A stretch of 6,771 bases of DNA from Dehalococcoidia bacterium. GTDB lineage: Bacteria > Chloroflexota > Dehalococcoidia > JAENJB01. Every line of letters begins with the position of its first letter. Within the stretch, counting starts at the first letter, position 1. The stretch spans positions 1 through 6,771 of the forward strand of contig JAENJB010000065.1 in NCBI GenBank assembly GCA_016844565.1. Direction: 5' to 3'. The notes under the pieces were generated by a model, which searched no databases, was not told the origin of the DNA, and was given only the letters and a program-made list of their open reading frames with translations. Positions 5,213 to 6,771 of the stretch are shown piece by piece. The translations under genes were made by a program, and so were the position numbers.

Positions 5213-5911
5213 ATGATGGATAAAGTCGGCTCCTGGCTGGATGAACGCACTGGCGTGAGCCAGGTGTGGCAGGCCATCTTCAAGCGCAAGATACCCCTGG
5301 GCGTCAACTTCCTCTACACCTTTGGCGCCGTCGCCATGTTCCTCTTCACCCTACAGGCCCTGACGGGCATATTTCTGGCCATGAACTACTCACCCAGTCC
5401 GGAGCATGCCTACGACAGCGTCCTCTACATTACCAATGAGGTGGCGTTTGGCTCGATAGTGAGGGGACTGCACCACTGGGGATCCAGCGCCATGGTAGTC
5501 GTGGTTGTCCTGCACATGGCAGTGGTCTTCTACCTGGGCACCTACCGCTATCCGCGGGAGGTGACCTGGCTCACCGGCGTCGTCCTGCTCCTCCTGGTGC
5601 TCGGCTTTTCCTTCACCGGATACCTCCTGCCGTGGGACGAGAAGGCCTACTGGGCTACGGCTGTGGGTACGAACATGGCTGGCACTGTTCCCTTTGTGGG
5701 CGGCTTTCTTCTCGCCTTGCTCAGGGGTGGAACCGAAATAGGCGCCGTGAGCCTGGCTCGCTTCTATGCCTTCCACACCTTCCTGCTGCCAGCACTGGCT
5801 ATCAGTCTGATGGGAGTCCACCTGTTCCTGGTGGTCAAACATGGCGTGTCCGTGCCCCCGTGGATATGGAGGAGGGCGACCACGGGACAGAAGAAGACGG
5901 GGCGAAGATGA
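5213..5911 (+). CDS. qcrB: Cytochrome b6 subunit of the Rieske/cytochrome b complex (QcrB-like)
   Basis: This 232-residue protein matches the four-helix cytochrome b6 type: helices at about 33-57, 88-108, 118-140 and 186-208. The four haem b ligands are His87 and His188 (haem bp) and His101 and His203 (haem bn). The 14 residues between His188 and His203 are the b6-type spacing rather than the mitochondrial one. Other family motifs are TGYLLPWD (135-142) and LARFYAFHTFLLP (181-193). It oxidises menaquinol at the outer Qo site and passes the second electron to the inner Qi site. Position 36, where plant b6 and Bacillus QcrB carry the Cys that attaches haem ci, is Thr (LYTFGA), so that covalent haem is probably absent. 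Two consecutive ATG codons occur (5213, 5216). GAGGAA at 5191-5196 is a distant, weak Shine-Dalgarno. The stop overlaps the next start by ATGA, and the PEWY half of cytochrome b lies in that next gene. Confidence 0.94.
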   Translation: MMDKVGSWLDERTGVSQVWQAIFKRKIPLGVNFLYTFGAVAMFLFTLQALTGIFLAMNYSPSPEHAYDSVLYITNEVAFGSIVRGLHHWGSSAMVVVVVLHMAVVFYLGTYRYPREVTWLTGVVLLLLVLGFSFTGYLLPWDEKAYWATAVGTNMAGTVPFVGGFLLALLRGGTEIGAVSLARFYAFHTFLLPALAISLMGVHLFLVVKHGVSVPPWIWRRATTGQKKTGRR

Positions 5912-6699
5912 CGCAAGAACGCCCGACAGGCCCCTTCACTCCCCAGCCCTCCACCCGCGAGACCGAGAGGGAAGAGTACCACCGCGTCTATCACGAGTTC
6001 AAGGAGAAGGGTCATCCCTTCTGGCCTGATGCCATCTTCGAGGACCTCATAGCCATCCTGATCACGCTGGGCATCCTCCTGACTTTTATCATCATCGAAG
6101 GCGCTCCCCTCGGCAATGTGGCCAATCCGGCCTCCCGGGATTTCGTCCCCCGCCCGGAGTGGTATTTCCTGTTCCTCTTCGAATTCCTGAAGTATATCCC
6201 CGGCGAACTCGAATGGCTGGGAATAGCCCTGGTGCCGATGCTCTTTATCATCTTCCTCGTGCTCCTTCCCTTCATCGACCGGGGCCAGCAAGCCCCGTCC
6301 CTGGGCATATCGGTAAGCAGCCTCCTGAGGTTTGGGGGAGCAGCCTTGATGCTGGGCATAGTATTCCTGACATTCCAGGCTTATAAGACGTCCCCTCCTT
6401 CCCTTGTAACTGTTGAGGTCGGTCCCAGACTGACCGCCACCCAGCAGATGGGCCGGAACATATATGAGGCGAACTGCATCGCCTGTCACCAGATAGCCGG
6501 AGGGGGATTCAAGGGAGGCATACCCCTCGACGGTGTAGGCGGCCGGATGACGGTGGCCGAACTGCACTCCTTCATTGAGAACCCCCGCTCGATAAACTCG
6601 AGGTCGAACATGCCCGGTTTCTCGGGAACATTGACTCATACGGAAGCGGAAGCTGTCTCCCAGTACCTGTCCCTCTTCAAGACAGGGGCCAGCCGATGA
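5908..6699 (+). CDS. qcrC: Cytochrome b subunit IV fused to monohaem cytochrome c (QcrC-like)
   Basis: Starting at ATG 5908, which overlaps the cytochrome b6 stop as ATGA, this is a 263-residue fusion. A cytoplasmic N-terminal stretch (1-42) leads into three membrane helices (about 43-63, 103-123 and 138-157) corresponding to helices E-G of cytochrome b. The Qo-site motif PEWY is at 83-86. The C-terminal domain on the outer face has one haem c site CIACH (190-194), and Met235 (SNMPGF) is the probable sixth ligand, as in class I cytochromes c. The domain order is that of Bacillus QcrC, where the cytochrome c domain accepts electrons from the Rieske protein and passes them to an oxidase or soluble carrier. 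The frame is open upstream of 5908 as far as 5632, but that part overlaps the cytochrome b6 gene and is not protein-like. The stop overlaps the next gene by ATGA, so the operon continues. Confidence 0.94.
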   Translation: MTQERPTGPFTPQPSTRETEREEYHRVYHEFKEKGHPFWPDAIFEDLIAILITLGILLTFIIIEGAPLGNVANPASRDFVPRPEWYFLFLFEFLKYIPGELEWLGIALVPMLFIIFLVLLPFIDRGQQAPSLGISVSSLLRFGGAALMLGIVFLTFQAYKTSPPSLVTVEVGPRLTATQQMGRNIYEANCIACHQIAGGGFKGGIPLDGVGGRMTVAELHSFIENPRSINSRSNMPGFSGTLTHTEAEAVSQYLSLFKTGASR

Positions 6700-6771
6700 G
6701 CAGGACCAATTGGCCAGCCGGCGTGGCCCTGGTAGTCCTGGCCGTCATCGCCGGCGTGGTGAGCAGCCTGG
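6696..6771 (+). CDS. N-terminus of an unidentified membrane or exported protein (partial, runs off the window)
   Basis: ATG 6696 overlaps the previous stop (ATGA). The 25 complete codons encode MSRTNWPAGVALVVLAVIAG followed by VVSSL: a short basic start, then a hydrophobic helix from about residue 8. This looks like a signal anchor or signal peptide. Tight coupling to the qcr genes suggests another component or partner of the cytochrome b complex, such as an additional cytochrome c or an assembly protein. Too little is visible to name it. Confidence 0.6.
   Translation, partial: MSRTNWPAGVALVVLAVIAGVVSSL

Noticed and set aside
5632..5907. Extension of the subunit IV/cytochrome c frame upstream to an early ATG
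   Set aside because: It would overlap the cytochrome b6 gene by 280 bases. The extra 92 residues look out of frame, and the ATGA junction at 5908 gives a normal start.
5764..6639. Long open frame of 291 codons on the - strand
   Set aside because: It lies opposite cytochrome b6 and the subunit IV/cytochrome c fusion, both with clear conserved motifs. Its translation shows no family motif and its codon pattern mirrors the + strand genes.

Overview
The window is about 58% GC by eye and reads as a bacterial respiratory locus, all genes on the + strand. Several features suggest an anaerobic or microaerophilic, menaquinone-using bacterium. These are a polysulfide-reductase-type FeS/NrfD module with a multihaem cytochrome, and a Bacillus-like menaquinol:cytochrome c reductase in which subunit IV is fused to cytochrome c. 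The non-coding repeats contain CCCTTCGACAAGCTCAG-like and TGTCATTGCGAG...GAAGCAATCTC elements, which I associate with Dehalococcoidia-type Chloroflexota and some other environmental lineages. The Chloroflexota assignment is inference.

Layout. (1) Bases 3-3691 look like one transcription unit whose promoter lies outside the window. It holds the tail of an unidentified membrane protein, a slipin (SPFH protein), a membrane-anchored octahaem cytochrome c, a Tat-exported protein with four [4Fe-4S] clusters, and an NrfD/PsrC-type quinone-interacting membrane subunit. Junctions are ATGA or GTGA overlaps or gaps of 3-19 bases. (2) Bases 3692-3961 are intergenic, with an imperfect inverted repeat and a TGCTATAAT extended -10 promoter. 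(3) Bases 3962-4285 encode a small dihaem c-type lipoprotein with a Pro/Thr-rich tether, followed by a perfect 18-bp hairpin. (4) Bases 4286-4645 are intergenic and contain a nested palindromic repeat of about 114 bp plus a decayed partial copy. (5) From 4646 to the window end there is a qcrABC-like operon: Rieske protein, cytochrome b6, and subunit IV fused to monohaem cytochrome c. The first codons of a further membrane or exported protein follow, overlapping by ATGA.

How the genes may work together (inference). The octahaem/FeS/NrfD complex would move electrons between the menaquinone pool and a periplasmic partner. The Rieske/cytochrome b complex would oxidise menaquinol and pass electrons to its own cytochrome c domain. 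The dihaem lipoprotein lies between the two units and shares a HAGRT...CxxCH haem module with the octahaem cytochrome, so it may be a tethered electron shuttle. No molybdopterin or other catalytic subunit is visible. Notable departures from family consensus are a Ser in place of the first Cys of Rieske box II and the absence of the haem ci Cys in cytochrome b6.
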